Shown: positions 18,099-27,231 of the stretch, in pieces
Numbering within the stretch: position 1 is the first letter of the stretch
Layout of the letters: every line of letters starts with the position of its first letter
NCBI GenBank assembly: GCA_902523675.1
Contig: CABZAL010000006.1
Coordinates: 1-64,000 of the forward strand
From: an uncultured Alphaproteobacteria bacterium
GTDB lineage: Bacteria > Pseudomonadota > Alphaproteobacteria > Methylaequorales > Methylaequoraceae
Reading direction: 5' to 3'
DNA length: 64,000 nucleotides
Made by a program: the position numbers and the translations under genes
Notes under the pieces: generated by a model
What the model saw: the letters and a program-made list of their open reading frames with translations, nothing else
Told to the model about the DNA's origin: nothing
Database searches by the model: none

Positions 18099-19022
18099 TT
18101 TTGGATTTCTAATATGCTTTGACAAGTTTAAATAACCAGTTTTTGAAATATTATCTTTTTTAAGTAATTTGACTTGATCTTTAGTTAGTATTGGATGTTG
18201 GAACTTTTCCATTAAAGATGCTAAAAGATTAGCTACAAAAAATGGGACTGGTATACACAGCCTTCTAACTTTTTTATATTTTAATATTATCTTGATTATT
18301 TCTTTAAAATTCAAAATATTTGGACCAGCAAGATTATATATTCTAGATTTATGATTTATTGTTTTTATAATAAATTCTGCTAAATCTCCAACATATATAG
18401 GTTGGAATAAGGTGCCCTCAGAAAAATTTAATATTGGTAAAAACTTTTTTTTAAAGATAATTTTTGGATCACCAATAATTGGAAGGAATGGTGAAAGATT
18501 GGATATTTTTGCAAACAAATTAATAAAATTGTCTTCTTTTCCAAAAACGACGCTTGGTCTAATAATATTAGCATCAGGAAATTCAGATTTTAAATTTTTC
18601 TCTCCTAAAAATTTTGATTTTGCATAATGTGATTGTGTATTTTTTTCAACACCTAGTGCCGAAATATGTATTACATTGCTAACACCTTTTTGTTTTGATG
18701 CCCTTCCAATAATACCAGGCAATTCGCCATGAATATTGTCAAATCTTTGAAATTTATTTTCATACAATATTCCAATTAAATTTATCACAATGTCTGAACC
18801 ACTGATCTTTTCAGAAATGCTTTTTTCTGAAAAATTATTAAGTTTGATGATTTCTATTTGACCCAAATTACCCAGAAATTTTAAATTTTTAACTTTTTTA
18901 AAATTTCTAGAAACTACTTTTATAGTACATGAAAATTTTGATAACCTAGAAATCAAATATTTACCAATAAAACCTGAACCTCCAAAGATCACAATTTTTT
19001 TTCCGTTAAGACTAATACTCAT
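18063..19022 (-). CDS. Complex I NDUFA9-like NAD(P)-binding protein
   Basis: The 319-residue atypical SDR has an N-terminal Rossmann motif (IFGGSGFIGKYL, about 12-23). It continues in the pattern of alphaproteobacterial NDUFA9-subunit-like proteins: VINLIGILYE, GVSNVIHISALG, HYAKSKFLGE, IIRPSVVFG and FQPIYVGDLAEFI. The mitochondrial relative is an accessory subunit of complex I; a matching role in bacteria is inferred, not shown. It converges on uppP with a 36-base overlap, so the two 3' ends are read on both strands. Confidence 0.85.
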   Translation of the reverse strand: MSISLNGKKIVIFGGSGFIGKYLISRLSKFSCTIKVVSRNFKKVKNLKFLGNLGQIEIIKLNNFSEKSISEKISGSDIVINLIGILYENKFQRFDNIHGELPGIIGRASKQKGVSNVIHISALGVEKNTQSHYAKSKFLGEKNLKSEFPDANIIRPSVVFGKEDNFINLFAKISNLSPFLPIIGDPKIIFKKKFLPILNFSEGTLFQPIYVGDLAEFIIKTINHKSRIYNLAGPNILNFKEIIKIILKYKKVRRLCIPVPFFVANLLASLMEKFQHPILTKDQVKLLKKDNISKTGYLNLSKHIRNPKSLEVIVPTYIT

Positions 19023-19090
19023 AAAAATATCTGGTTAATTGGATAATAAAGTTGTATTTTGCTTATTAAATATAAACTTTTTAATAAAAA

Positions 19091-19741
19091 ATGAAATCAT
19101 TAAAATTAAACCATAAAGATTTTTATATCTATGATAACGATTTGCCACAAGATTTTAGACCTGGTACTTCTATAGCTATTGATTCTGAAACCACTGGTCT
19201 TTCGTTAGTAAGAGACAGACTTTGCTTGTTACAACTTTCTTACGAAAAAAATAGTTGTCACATAGTCAAATTTGATTCTGGTTTTTTCAATAAAGATACT
19301 TCTCCTAAAAATTTAATTAAATTATTGAAAAACGATAAAGTAGAAAAAATTTTTCATTATGCTAGATTCGACTTAGCAATGATAAAGAAATTCTTAAAAA
19401 TCGAATGCAAAAATATTTTCTGTACAAAAGTAGCCTCAAAACTTGTAAGAACATATACAGATAAACATGGTTTAAAAGAACTCTGTAAGGAGCTGTTAGA
19501 AGTTGAATTAAGTAAAACACAACAATCCTCTGATTGGTCTCAAAGTACTCTTTCAAATAACCAAATTAAATATGCTGGTTCCGATGTATTTTATCTTATT
19601 GATATAAAAAAAAAATTAATTGAAATGTTACAGAGAGAAAATAGATTGGATCTAGCATATAGAATATTTGATTTTATAAGTACTAGAGTAGACCTAGATT
19701 TACTTGGATGGGATCAAAACGATATATTTTCACATTCTTAA
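19091..19741 (+). CDS. rnd: Ribonuclease D-type 3'-5' exonuclease (short form)
   Basis: The 216-residue DEDDy exonuclease domain shows IDSETTGLSL (Asp31 and Glu33), FHYARFDLAMIKK with the second-motif Asp, and YAGSDVFYLIDI with the Tyr and Asp of ExoIII. It lacks the C-terminal HRDC domains of E. coli RNase D. Such short proteins are common in alphaproteobacteria and are annotated as RNase D for tRNA 3' trimming. kdsD starts one base after its stop. Confidence 0.9.
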   Translation: MKSLKLNHKDFYIYDNDLPQDFRPGTSIAIDSETTGLSLVRDRLCLLQLSYEKNSCHIVKFDSGFFNKDTSPKNLIKLLKNDKVEKIFHYARFDLAMIKKFLKIECKNIFCTKVASKLVRTYTDKHGLKELCKELLEVELSKTQQSSDWSQSTLSNNQIKYAGSDVFYLIDIKKKLIEMLQRENRLDLAYRIFDFISTRVDLDLLGWDQNDIFSHS

Positions 19742-19742
19742 A

Positions 19743-20687
19743 ATGATAGAAATTCAAACTGGAAAAATTGTGATTGATACTGAGATTAAAGCTCTAGTTA
19801 AATTGAGAGATGCACTGTCTAACGAATTTAAAGAAGCAATAAATATTTTAAAAAATACTAGAGGAAAAATAGTAGTTTCTGGAATTGGAAAAAGTGGTCA
19901 TATTGCAAAAAAAATTTCTTCAACACTTTCTTCAATTGGGTCCTCCTCCTTTTTTATTCATCCTGCTGAAGCTAATCACGGGGACTTAGGCATGATAACT
20001 AAAGATGAATGTTTAATCTTAATTTCAAATTCTGGTGAGACTGTGGAATTGTCTAATCTAATCGTACATAGCCAAAAACTAAAGGTTCCAATTATCTCAA
20101 TTACGAGTGAAAGAAAAAGCACGTTGGCAAAGAAAAGTGATGTGTGTTTAGAAATTCCAAAAAATATTGAAGCATGTCCACTAGAATTAGCTCCAACTAG
20201 TTCGACTACTTCTTCACTAGTCTTAGGGGACGCATTAGCAATAACGCTTTTAGAAAAAAATGATTTTACTAAAAAAAAATTTTCTGCTTTGCACCCAGGG
20301 GGCAAACTAGGCAGATTGCTTTTAAGAGTTAAAGATATCATGAAAGTTGGGGATGAGATACCCATTGTAAAGAAGAGTCAAGAAATGGGAGAAGCCTTGA
20401 TTGAAATTACCTCTAAAGGTCTTGGTTGTGTAGGAATAATATCAGATAAATCTGGAGATTTAGTTGGTATAATCACCGATGGTGACTTAAGGAGACATAT
20501 GGACAAGAAATTCTTAGAAAAAAAAATTGAAAATGTAATGACCAAAAACCCAAAAACCTTGAGCGGAAATGAATTAATTGCTGATGCTTTAAGTTTAATG
20601 AACAAAAAGTCAATAACTAACTTTTTTATTACTGAAAAAATGAAGCCAGTTGGTGTTTTACATGTTCACAATATTTTAAAATTTTAA
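19743..20687 (+). CDS. kdsD: D-arabinose-5-phosphate isomerase (KdsD/KpsF family)
   Basis: From ATG 19743 the product is 314 residues: an SIS domain (about 35-170, with VVSGIGKSGHIAKKISSTLSS and the ISNSGET phosphate loop), then two CBS domains (RVKDIMK.., VMTKNPKTLS..). It converts ribulose-5-phosphate to arabinose-5-phosphate for Kdo synthesis. A longer frame from 19704 lies inside rnd and is less likely. The following lptC, lptA and lptB genes make this a Kdo supply and LPS export operon. Confidence 0.95.
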   Translation: MIEIQTGKIVIDTEIKALVKLRDALSNEFKEAINILKNTRGKIVVSGIGKSGHIAKKISSTLSSIGSSSFFIHPAEANHGDLGMITKDECLILISNSGETVELSNLIVHSQKLKVPIISITSERKSTLAKKSDVCLEIPKNIEACPLELAPTSSTTSSLVLGDALAITLLEKNDFTKKKFSALHPGGKLGRLLLRVKDIMKVGDEIPIVKKSQEMGEALIEITSKGLGCVGIISDKSGDLVGIITDGDLRRHMDKKFLEKKIENVMTKNPKTLSGNELIADALSLMNKKSITNFFITEKMKPVGVLHVHNILKF

Positions 20688-20693
20688 TATTAT

Positions 20694-21263
20694 ATGAGCT
20701 TAGATTATAGTTTTTACATTAATTCTCTTAAAAAAATACTTTTCTTTGTTTCATTTATTCTTTTGATATCAATATTCTTAAACAAAGCTGTACAAAAATT
20801 TAATCACAAAGAATTAAATTTTGATGTAGTGACAACAAATGAAGAGCAAGTAGTAATTAGTCCTAAATTCATAGGCTTAGATAAAAATAAGAAACCATTT
20901 ATAATCAGAGCAGAGACGGCAAAAAAAGATTTAAATAATGAAAATCTTTACAAATTAGAAATGCCTTCAGGAGAAATAATTAATAATGATGGTGAAAAAA
21001 TTTTTTTAAAAAGTGAGTTGGGTAATTTTGATCAGAAAAATCAACAAATTTTTTTATATGAAAATGTTCTGCTAAATAATTTAGATGGGTTATCTTTTAA
21101 GACGCAAGCTGCAAATATAGATCTTAATACAAATAATATATATGGTGATAAGGAAATTATTGGCAAAAATAATAAGGGAAATATTAAGTCTAAGGGCTTT
21201 TCAATTACTGAAGAAGGAAATAAGATAATTTTTACTGGTATTACAAAACTTATGATTAAATAG
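20694..21263 (+). CDS. lptC: LPS export protein LptC
   Basis: The 189-residue protein has a single N-terminal membrane segment (about 14-32) followed by a periplasmic beta-jellyroll typical of LptC (VVISPKFIGLDKNKKPFIIRAETAKK). It would link the LptBFG ABC transporter to the LptA bridge. Similarity is weak at residue level, as usual in this family. The position between kdsD and lptA-lptB makes the call firm. Confidence 0.88.
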   Translation: MSLDYSFYINSLKKILFFVSFILLISIFLNKAVQKFNHKELNFDVVTTNEEQVVISPKFIGLDKNKKPFIIRAETAKKDLNNENLYKLEMPSGEIINNDGEKIFLKSELGNFDQKNQQIFLYENVLLNNLDGLSFKTQAANIDLNTNNIYGDKEIIGKNNKGNIKSKGFSITEEGNKIIFTGITKLMIK

Positions 21264-21266
21264 ATT

Positions 21267-22088
21267 ATGAAAATAACATTACTAAATATCTTTATTTTTA
21301 TTTATGTAATTAGTTTTTTTGAGAAACCGTTACTTTCAAAAAATAAAAATAATATTGATAAAACTCCAATTGAAATTTACGCTGAAGGAGGAATTGAATG
21401 GAATAAAAATAAAAAAGTTTATATTGCAAAAAAAAATGCAGAAGCAACGAAAGGAAAGTTAAAAGTTAAAGCAGACTTGCTTGAAGCTTATTATGATGAA
21501 AGTTCTGATAAGAATAGCGACATAAAAACTTTAAATGCGCTTGGCAATGTTCTTATTAATGATAATGAAACAATTATTAAAGGAGGTAAAAAAGCATCCT
21601 ATAATATAAGAAAAGATCACTTTATTGTGTTTGGGAAAAAAATAAGCTTGGTTTCTCAGAACGATAGTGTTTCATCAAATCGTAAACTAGAATTCTGGAA
21701 AAGTAAAAATATTGCAATTGCAACTGGAGAAGCAGAGGCAATTAGAGATTCAAAGTATGTGATCAATGCTGACAAACTTGTGACACATCTCAAAACGCTT
21801 AAGGATGGAAATTATGAAATAAAAAAGATAATAGCTTACAATAAAGTTATAATTAAAACCAATAATGAGATAGCATATAGTGACAAGGCATTATATAATA
21901 AAGATTCTGAGATTTGTAAATTATTTGGTAACGTTAAACTTAAAAAAGGAGAAAGTTTTCTTACAGGTGAGTATGCTGAAATGAACTTAATAAACGGAAT
22001 AAGTAAACTTTTACCTTATCCTGGTAACAAAATAAGAGAACAAGAAAATAGAGTTAAAGCACTTATAAATACAGATGGAAATGAATGA
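21267..22088 (+). CDS. lptA: LPS transport periplasmic protein LptA
   Basis: The 273-residue protein has a signal segment (about 3-24) and the OstA/LptA repeat pattern: IEIYAEGGIEWNKNKKVYIAKKNAEA, a YY...D segment, LNALGNVLIND and LFGNVKLKKGESFLTGEYAEM. LptA forms the bridge that carries LPS across the periplasm. It is longer than E. coli LptA (185 residues), with more OstA-like repeats. Its 3' end overlaps lptB by 14 bases. Confidence 0.9.
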   Translation: MKITLLNIFIFIYVISFFEKPLLSKNKNNIDKTPIEIYAEGGIEWNKNKKVYIAKKNAEATKGKLKVKADLLEAYYDESSDKNSDIKTLNALGNVLINDNETIIKGGKKASYNIRKDHFIVFGKKISLVSQNDSVSSNRKLEFWKSKNIAIATGEAEAIRDSKYVINADKLVTHLKTLKDGNYEIKKIIAYNKVIIKTNNEIAYSDKALYNKDSEICKLFGNVKLKKGESFLTGEYAEMNLINGISKLLPYPGNKIREQENRVKALINTDGNE

Positions 22089-22833
22089 TATTCAGAAACC
22101 TTTCTTAGCTATATCAAATCAAGGGTTAAAAGCTAACAACATTTCAAAATATTTCGAAAAAAAACGTGTTTTGAATAATATATCTCTCGATCTTAAAAAA
22201 GGTGAATCTGTAGCAATTCTTGGTCCAAATGGAGCTGGAAAAACAACCTTGTTTTATATATTGATGGGCTTAATAAAACCTGATTTTGGTGAGATATTCT
22301 TGCATGATAAAAAAATAACTAAACTTCCAATGTACAGAAGAGCCAGACTTGGCCTTGGTTACTTACCTCAAGAATCATCTGTTTTCAGAGGACTTAATGT
22401 TGAGGAAAACATTATGTCTATTCTTCAAATTTCAAACTATAATGAGATTGAACAAAATAAAAATCTAGAAAAATTATTAAGTGAATTTGGTATAGAACAT
22501 CTACGGTTTGCTTCATCGTTGTCTCTCTCAGGTGGTGAGAGAAGAAGGCTCGAAATTGCAAGATGTTTAGCCTCTAACCCTAATTTTATTTTACTTGACG
22601 AACCACTAGCCGGGATTGATCCTATAGCTGTAAACGAAATAAAAGAGCTCATTTCAAACTTAAAAGAAAGAAATATTGGTCTGCTAATAACTGACCATAA
22701 TGTTAGGAGTACTTTGGAAATGGTGGATAGAGCATATATCATTTATGACGGAAAAGTTATTTCAGAAGGAACACCTAATAGTATAATTAACAATAATGAA
22801 GTTCGAAGAGTTTATCTTGGAGATTCATTTTAA
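22075..22833 (+). CDS. lptB: LPS export ABC transporter ATPase LptB
   Basis: The 252-residue ATPase has Walker A GPNGAGKTT (50-58), a Q-loop in GYLPQESSVFRGL, the signature LSGGERRRLEIARCL, Walker B FILLDEPLAGIDP and the H-loop TDHNVRST. The GID/VDPIAV and QESSVFRGL features are typical of LptB. It powers LPS extraction with LptF and LptG, whose genes are not in this window. About 20 residues precede the usual LptB start, so translation may begin slightly later. Confidence 0.96.
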   Translation: MEMNDIQKPFLAISNQGLKANNISKYFEKKRVLNNISLDLKKGESVAILGPNGAGKTTLFYILMGLIKPDFGEIFLHDKKITKLPMYRRARLGLGYLPQESSVFRGLNVEENIMSILQISNYNEIEQNKNLEKLLSEFGIEHLRFASSLSLSGGERRRLEIARCLASNPNFILLDEPLAGIDPIAVNEIKELISNLKERNIGLLITDHNVRSTLEMVDRAYIIYDGKVISEGTPNSIINNNEVRRVYLGDSF

Positions 22834-22837
22834 TTTT

Positions 22838-23413
22838 ATGAATAATATTTTAATTTCAGGAAAACAAACAAAACTAGGCAAAGCACTTACCCAGTATGTT
22901 TCTGAAAATCTTCACTCCTCACTTTCAAAATATTTTAAATCATATGTATCAGCAAATGTACTTTTTTCTAAAAGTAACAACAATTTTAATTGTGAAGTAA
23001 ATATTCACGTTGAAAAAACAACATATGTTCAAAGCCATGGGAATAGTAATGATGCTTATGGATCATTTAACATTGCTAACGAAAAAATTAAAAAAAGAAT
23101 TAGAAGATATCATAAAAAATTAAATGATCATAGAATTCGTTCTAAGAAATCTCTTAAAAATAACGCATATCAATATATTATTAAGAACCCAGAAAGTGCA
23201 AAAAGTATAGAAGACATCGATAATCCATTAATCATAGCAGAGACGGAATTCTTGATAAAAACCCTATCAGTCAGTGAAGCTTTGATGTTGATGGAATTAA
23301 ACGATCAAAATCTTATTTTTTTTAGAAACCAAAAAAATAAAAGATTAAATGTTCTTTACAAAAGAAAAGATGGTAACATTGGCTGGATTGATTCAAAATC
23401 TATAAGAAATTAA
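22838..23413 (+). CDS. hpf: Ribosome hibernation promoting factor (long form)
   Basis: From ATG 22838 the product is 191 residues. The N-terminal domain (about 1-105) matches S30AE/YfiA (ISGKQTKLGKALTQYVSENL; the usual DAYGSFNIANEKIKKRIRR helix). The C-terminal domain (about 130-190) has the long-HPF pattern AETEFLIKTLSVSEALMLME and GWID. Long HPF dimerises 70S ribosomes in stationary phase. The frame extends upstream to 22796 inside lptB but that start is unlikely. In many proteobacteria rpoN lies between lptB and hpf; here only 4 bases do. Confidence 0.93.
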   Translation: MNNILISGKQTKLGKALTQYVSENLHSSLSKYFKSYVSANVLFSKSNNNFNCEVNIHVEKTTYVQSHGNSNDAYGSFNIANEKIKKRIRRYHKKLNDHRIRSKKSLKNNAYQYIIKNPESAKSIEDIDNPLIIAETEFLIKTLSVSEALMLMELNDQNLIFFRNQKNKRLNVLYKRKDGNIGWIDSKSIRN

Positions 23414-23414
23414 A

Positions 23415-23873
23415 ATGAAAATATCAGATATAATTCCTTTAAAAAATATTTTCCTAGACATTAATGCTTCGAGTAAAAAAGCATTGTTTAAATTGATATC
23501 AAAAAAAATATCAATAAGATTTAAAATTGATCAAAATGAAATCTTAGATAATTTAAATCAAAGAGAAAAATTGGGCTCGACAGGGATAGGAAATGGTATT
23601 GCAATACCTCATAGCAAAATAAAAGGTATTAAAAAATTATTCTCTCTTTTTTTAAGATCAAAAAGTCTTGTTGATTTTTCAGCAAGTGATTCAAAAGGGG
23701 TTGATATTATTTTTGTTATCATAGCTCCAGAAACCGCAACAACCGAACATTTACTTGCTTTATCAGAAATATCAAAGTTTCTCAAAATTCAAGGTGTGAT
23801 TGAAAAATTAAGAAAACTAAAAACAAATAAAGAGATTCACCAACTCCTTATTCAAGTCAATGGAGACTTATAG
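23415..23873 (+). CDS. ptsN: Nitrogen-PTS EIIA component PtsN
   Basis: The 152-residue EIIA-Fru-like domain has the active-site segment GIGNGIAIPHSK with His66, the site phosphorylated through HPr. PtsN regulates potassium transport, stringent response and carbon-nitrogen balance in other proteobacteria. The HPr-EI fusion encoded at 42.2-44.2 kb is the likely phosphodonor. Its last 17 bases overlap the end of the convergent DUF1150 gene. Confidence 0.95.
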   Translation: MKISDIIPLKNIFLDINASSKKALFKLISKKISIRFKIDQNEILDNLNQREKLGSTGIGNGIAIPHSKIKGIKKLFSLFLRSKSLVDFSASDSKGVDIIFVIIAPETATTEHLLALSEISKFLKIQGVIEKLRKLKTNKEIHQLLIQVNGDL

Positions 23874-24084
23874 GTTCTAATCCGGATTGTAAAATAGCAG
23901 CTAAAGCTGTATCTTTTGTCTCAAATGCAGCCAACAAAGTTCCATCAGCACCATAAACAGAAAATATATCGGTCTTATAACTATCTTCTGAATGAAGTTC
24001 TTTTTTAATAAACGCAAAACCATTGTGGCCATATTCAAAAAAATTCTTTTCAAAGTTTTTATTTTTTTTTTCTAAATCATTCAT
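23857..24084 (-). CDS. DUF1150 family protein
   Basis: The 75-residue product has the pattern of alphaproteobacterial DUF1150: a variable N-terminus, then FSVYGADGTLLAAFETKDTALAAILQSGLEPISLH. The family is restricted largely to alphaproteobacteria and has no known function. It is next to a small heat-shock gene in many of these genomes, as here, where they overlap by 8 bases. Confidence 0.85.
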   Translation of the reverse strand: MNDLEKKNKNFEKNFFEYGHNGFAFIKKELHSEDSYKTDIFSVYGADGTLLAAFETKDTALAAILQSGLEPISLH

Positions 24085-24550
24085 CGTATTTTTTCTTCTT
24101 TAGGTTGAGGTTTATAAGATTTTTATCTTTTTTTCTGGAAGAATCAGAAATTTCAATTTTTTTTGATTCTTCCTGAGGTACAGGTTGAGTAAGATCAATA
24201 AAAAGCAAACCATTTTCCATTGATGCACCTTCAACTTTAATTCCATCAGCCAGAATGAAATTCCTTTGGAATTGCCTAGTTGCTATGCCTCTATGAATAA
24301 ATATTCTATCATTATTGGGTTCAGACCTACTTCCGTGTATTAAAAGCTGATTTCCTTCTAAACTAATTTCAAGATCTTTTTTTGTAAATCCAGCAACTGC
24401 TATTGATATCCTTAATATTTGTGCAGAAATCTGTTCTATGTTATAGGGGGGATAAGAGTCTGATGATAGTTTACTAATCCTATCAACAGTTCTTTCAAAC
24501 TCATCAAAGCCAAGTAAAAAAGGGCTATTAAAAAGTGATAATCTTGTCAA
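24077..24550 (-). CDS. Small heat-shock protein, Hsp20 family
   Basis: The 157-residue chaperone starts with FLLGFDEFERTVDRI, typical of IbpA-like alphaproteobacterial Hsp20. The alpha-crystallin domain follows (about 35-130): YPPYNIEQ, a beta strand IAVAGFTKKDLEISLEGNQL, RGIATRQFQRNFILADGI, and ENGLLFIDL. It binds unfolding proteins to prevent aggregation. It forms an overlapping pair with the DUF1150 gene. Confidence 0.95.
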   Translation of the reverse strand: MTRLSLFNSPFLLGFDEFERTVDRISKLSSDSYPPYNIEQISAQILRISIAVAGFTKKDLEISLEGNQLLIHGSRSEPNNDRIFIHRGIATRQFQRNFILADGIKVEGASMENGLLFIDLTQPVPQEESKKIEISDSSRKKDKNLINLNLKKKKYDE

Positions 24551-24650
24551 TTCATCCTCAATCAGTTCAAGAGCGATATGTTAAGACCTATAAAAAGCAT
24601 CTATTATTAAAATATAATTTCTGCATAAAATTTCAACCAAAAAAAAAAAT

Positions 24651-24726
24651 TGGTGGAGCTGGTCGGGATTGAACCGACTACCTTCTGAATGCCATCCAGA
24701 CGCTCTCCCAAATGAGCTACAGCCCC
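24651..24726 (-). tRNA. tRNA-Ala (anticodon GGC)
   Basis: The 76-base cloverleaf has acceptor GGGGCTG paired with CAGCTCC (one G-U), D-arm GCTCATTTGGGAGAGC, an anticodon arm TCTGG/TCAGA with loop ATGGCAT giving GGC, a T-arm with TTCGATC, and an encoded CCA. It reads GCC/GCU codons. Confidence 0.97.
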
Positions 24727-24830
24727 CAACTGACTAAAAACAAAAATAGCTCTTGTTGAAACTTAATAAACTATCTTTTCAATTTATTTAATGCTCGAAA
24801 ACAAACTAAATAAAAGAAATGCAAAATTTA

Positions 24831-25160
24831 TTAATTTTCCTCTCTATCTTTTTCAATATCAATAATGTTTTCAACATTTTCATCGTCCTCATCAATTACT
24901 TCCTCAGAAACAACTGATTCTTCGTCAACTTCAATACCTTCTATATCAAGATCATTGTTTTCAACTACATTATTAGCATTTTCATTTTGTTGTTCTTTTA
25001 TTACTTTTGGTGGTCTCCCTCTTTTTGATATGTTGGTAAGCATATTCACATCTGATCCACAGCTTGGACACACAAGCGGCATTTTGTTGAAATCAAAAAA
25101 AAGTGTTTCACAACTTATGCACTTTCTTTTTGTACCCTTATTAATATTATTTAAATTCAA
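24831..25160 (-). CDS. TIGR02300 / FYDLN acid domain protein
   Basis: The 109-residue protein has an N-terminal zinc-ribbon-like pair (Cys14-Cys17 and Cys31-Cys34) in the pattern GTKRKCISCETLFFDFNK and PLVCPSCGS, as in the FYDLN acid family. A long, strongly acidic tail (about 65-109) follows. The family is typical of alphaproteobacteria and often lies beside aroA, as here. Its function is unknown. The aroA gene is divergent, 52 bases away. Confidence 0.88.
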   Translation of the reverse strand: MNLNNINKGTKRKCISCETLFFDFNKMPLVCPSCGSDVNMLTNISKRGRPPKVIKEQQNENANNVVENNDLDIEGIEVDEESVVSEEVIDEDDENVENIIDIEKDREEN

Positions 25161-25212
25161 ATTATCCCCTTAGTCTATTTACATTATTTTTAATTGTTCT
25201 ATTTTAATTTAT

Positions 25213-26538
25213 ATGAGAAAAATTAATACTCTTAAATCTTACAAAAGTAAATCCCTCATTGGAATTATTAATATACCTGGAGATAAATCTATATCACAAA
25301 GAGCTGTTATTTTTGCCTCACTATGTTTTGGGTTAACAAAAATTTTTGGGTTACTTAAATCAAAAGATGTCTTGAGTACAGTCAATGCTCTAAAAAATTT
25401 AGGTGTAAAAGTTAAATTTAACTCTGATATATGTGAAATTTCAGGAACTGGTGGAACTTTTAAAAAACCAAAAAAACCTTTAGATCTTGGTAACTCAGGG
25501 ACTGGGGTTAGACTATTAATTGGTATGTTATCATCGAAAAATATTGAAACAACTTTTGAAGGCGACAAATCTTTATCAAAGAGACCAATGTTAAGAGTTA
25601 TTAAACCCCTCGAAAAGTTTGGTGCTAAATTCAAAAGTAATAAAGGAAGACTTCCAATAAAAATACTTAAGTCAGATTATTTAAGTCCGTGCACAGTATA
25701 CGAAAAAATTGGTTCTGCCCAAGTAAAATCTGCATTAATTTTATCAGCGTTGAATTTAAATGGAACTACAATAATTAATGAAGTAGTACCCTCAAGAGAT
25801 CATACCGAAAATCTTCTTAAATATTTAGGTGCTGATATTAAAATAAAAAAGAAGAAGTTAGAAAAAAAAATTATTGTTAATGGTCCGCAAACTTTAAGTA
25901 GAAAAAAAATTAAAATTTGTGGGGATTTTAGCTCGGCATCCTTTCTTATAGTTGCCGCAATGATTTGTAAAAGTAGTAAAATAGTTTTAAAAAGCGTTGG
26001 GATAAACTATTTTAGAATAGGTTTATTAGAAGTTCTTAAAAAAATGAATGGTAAATTTAAAATACTAAAAAAATGGACTGAAAATGGCGAGCAAGTAGCT
26101 GATCTTGAAATTAAATCATCAAGTTTAAAAGGGATAAAAGTTTCAGGAGATATTTCTACAAGGCTTATAGACGAATACCCTATTTTATTTGTTGCGGCTT
26201 CATTTGCTAAAGGTACAACTGAATTTATAAATTTGAAAGAATTAAGATATAAGGAAAGTGATCGACTTTCTGCGATGTCTGAAGCGTTGGAAAAATCTGG
26301 AGTTAAATTGAAGCAAGAAAAGGATTATATAAAGATTTTTGGTTCAAAAAAACAGAATGGGGGTGTGAAAATTAAAACATATAATGATCATAGAGTGGCA
26401 ATGTCTATGCTAGTTTTTGGACTTGCATCAGATGAACCAATTAAAGTTGATGACATTAGTATGATTAAAACATCATTTCCTAATTTTGCAGAACTATTAA
26501 AAAAAATTGGGGCAAAAATTAAGTATGTTCAAAAATAA
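25213..26538 (+). CDS. aroA: 3-phosphoshikimate 1-carboxyvinyltransferase (EPSP synthase)
   Basis: The 441-residue enzyme of the shikimate pathway shows IPGDKSISQRAVIFASL (20-36), LDLGNSGTGVRLL (phosphoenolpyruvate/shikimate site), GDKSLSKRPM, SAQVKSALILSAL, LKELRYKESDRLSAM and YNDHRVAMSM. The NSGTGVR element resembles the class II type known from Agrobacterium. It opens the aroA-cmk-rpsA-sppA-ihfB run common to alphaproteobacteria. Confidence 0.97.
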   Translation: MRKINTLKSYKSKSLIGIINIPGDKSISQRAVIFASLCFGLTKIFGLLKSKDVLSTVNALKNLGVKVKFNSDICEISGTGGTFKKPKKPLDLGNSGTGVRLLIGMLSSKNIETTFEGDKSLSKRPMLRVIKPLEKFGAKFKSNKGRLPIKILKSDYLSPCTVYEKIGSAQVKSALILSALNLNGTTIINEVVPSRDHTENLLKYLGADIKIKKKKLEKKIIVNGPQTLSRKKIKICGDFSSASFLIVAAMICKSSKIVLKSVGINYFRIGLLEVLKKMNGKFKILKKWTENGEQVADLEIKSSSLKGIKVSGDISTRLIDEYPILFVAASFAKGTTEFINLKELRYKESDRLSAMSEALEKSGVKLKQEKDYIKIFGSKKQNGGVKIKTYNDHRVAMSMLVFGLASDEPIKVDDISMIKTSFPNFAELLKKIGAKIKYVQK

Positions 26539-27193
26539 AAAACCTGTAGTTGCAATTGATGGGACTTCGAGTTCTGGGAAAGGAACTTTGGCAAAAAGTA
26601 TTGCTGTTGCAACAAACTTCGATCATTTGGATACAGGTTCTTTGTACAGGTATTTAGCTCATCTAAGTGTTGTAAAAAAACAGAATATAGAAGAAATTAT
26701 TTCTAAAAATCCAAAAATAAATTTATTAGACTTGTGCAAATTAGACCTTAGAAAAGAATCAATTAGCAAGGAATCTTCAATTATTGCCCAAAAAAAGATT
26801 GTAAGAAATTTTTTAATTAAATTTCAACGAGAGTTCGCTAATAATCCTCCCAAAGGATTTGGATCAGTAATTGATGGCAGAGATATATCAAGTAAAATAA
26901 TACCTTGTGCAGAAATCAAATTTTTCGTTGATGCTAACATACAAACAAGAACTAATAGAAGAATAAATGAGATTAAAAAAAATAAAACATCTAAACCTGT
27001 ATTCCAGGAAATTTATACCCAGCTATTGGAAAGAGATAAAAGAGATAAAGAAAGAATAGAATCTCCACTAGTAATAACTCAAGATTCTATTTATATCGAT
27101 ACTTCTGACTTGAAACCAGATGCTGTTCTAGAAATTGCACTTTCTAAATTTCAAAGTATTTTTCCAAATATGCCAATTAAACATTGCACTTAA
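26525..27193 (+). CDS. cmk: Cytidylate kinase
   Basis: From ATG 26525 the product is 222 residues with the P-loop AIDGTSSSGKGTLAK near the N-terminus, the DTGSLYR CMP-binding motif, GSVIDGRDISSKIIP (about 115-130) and RDKRDKERIESPL near the C-terminus, all typical of Cmk. It phosphorylates CMP and dCMP. The start lies within the last 14 bases of aroA. Confidence 0.96.
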   Translation: MFKNKKPVVAIDGTSSSGKGTLAKSIAVATNFDHLDTGSLYRYLAHLSVVKKQNIEEIISKNPKINLLDLCKLDLRKESISKESSIIAQKKIVRNFLIKFQREFANNPPKGFGSVIDGRDISSKIIPCAEIKFFVDANIQTRTNRRINEIKKNKTSKPVFQEIYTQLLERDKRDKERIESPLVITQDSIYIDTSDLKPDAVLEIALSKFQSIFPNMPIKHCT

Positions 27194-27231
27194 TAAGAAA
27201 ATTTTGTAATTGTATGTTTGAGATTTAAAAT

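Noticed and set aside
19704-19742. Longer kdsD start at 19704
   Set aside because: It lies inside the rnd coding region; ATG 19743 matches the family start and directly follows the rnd stop.
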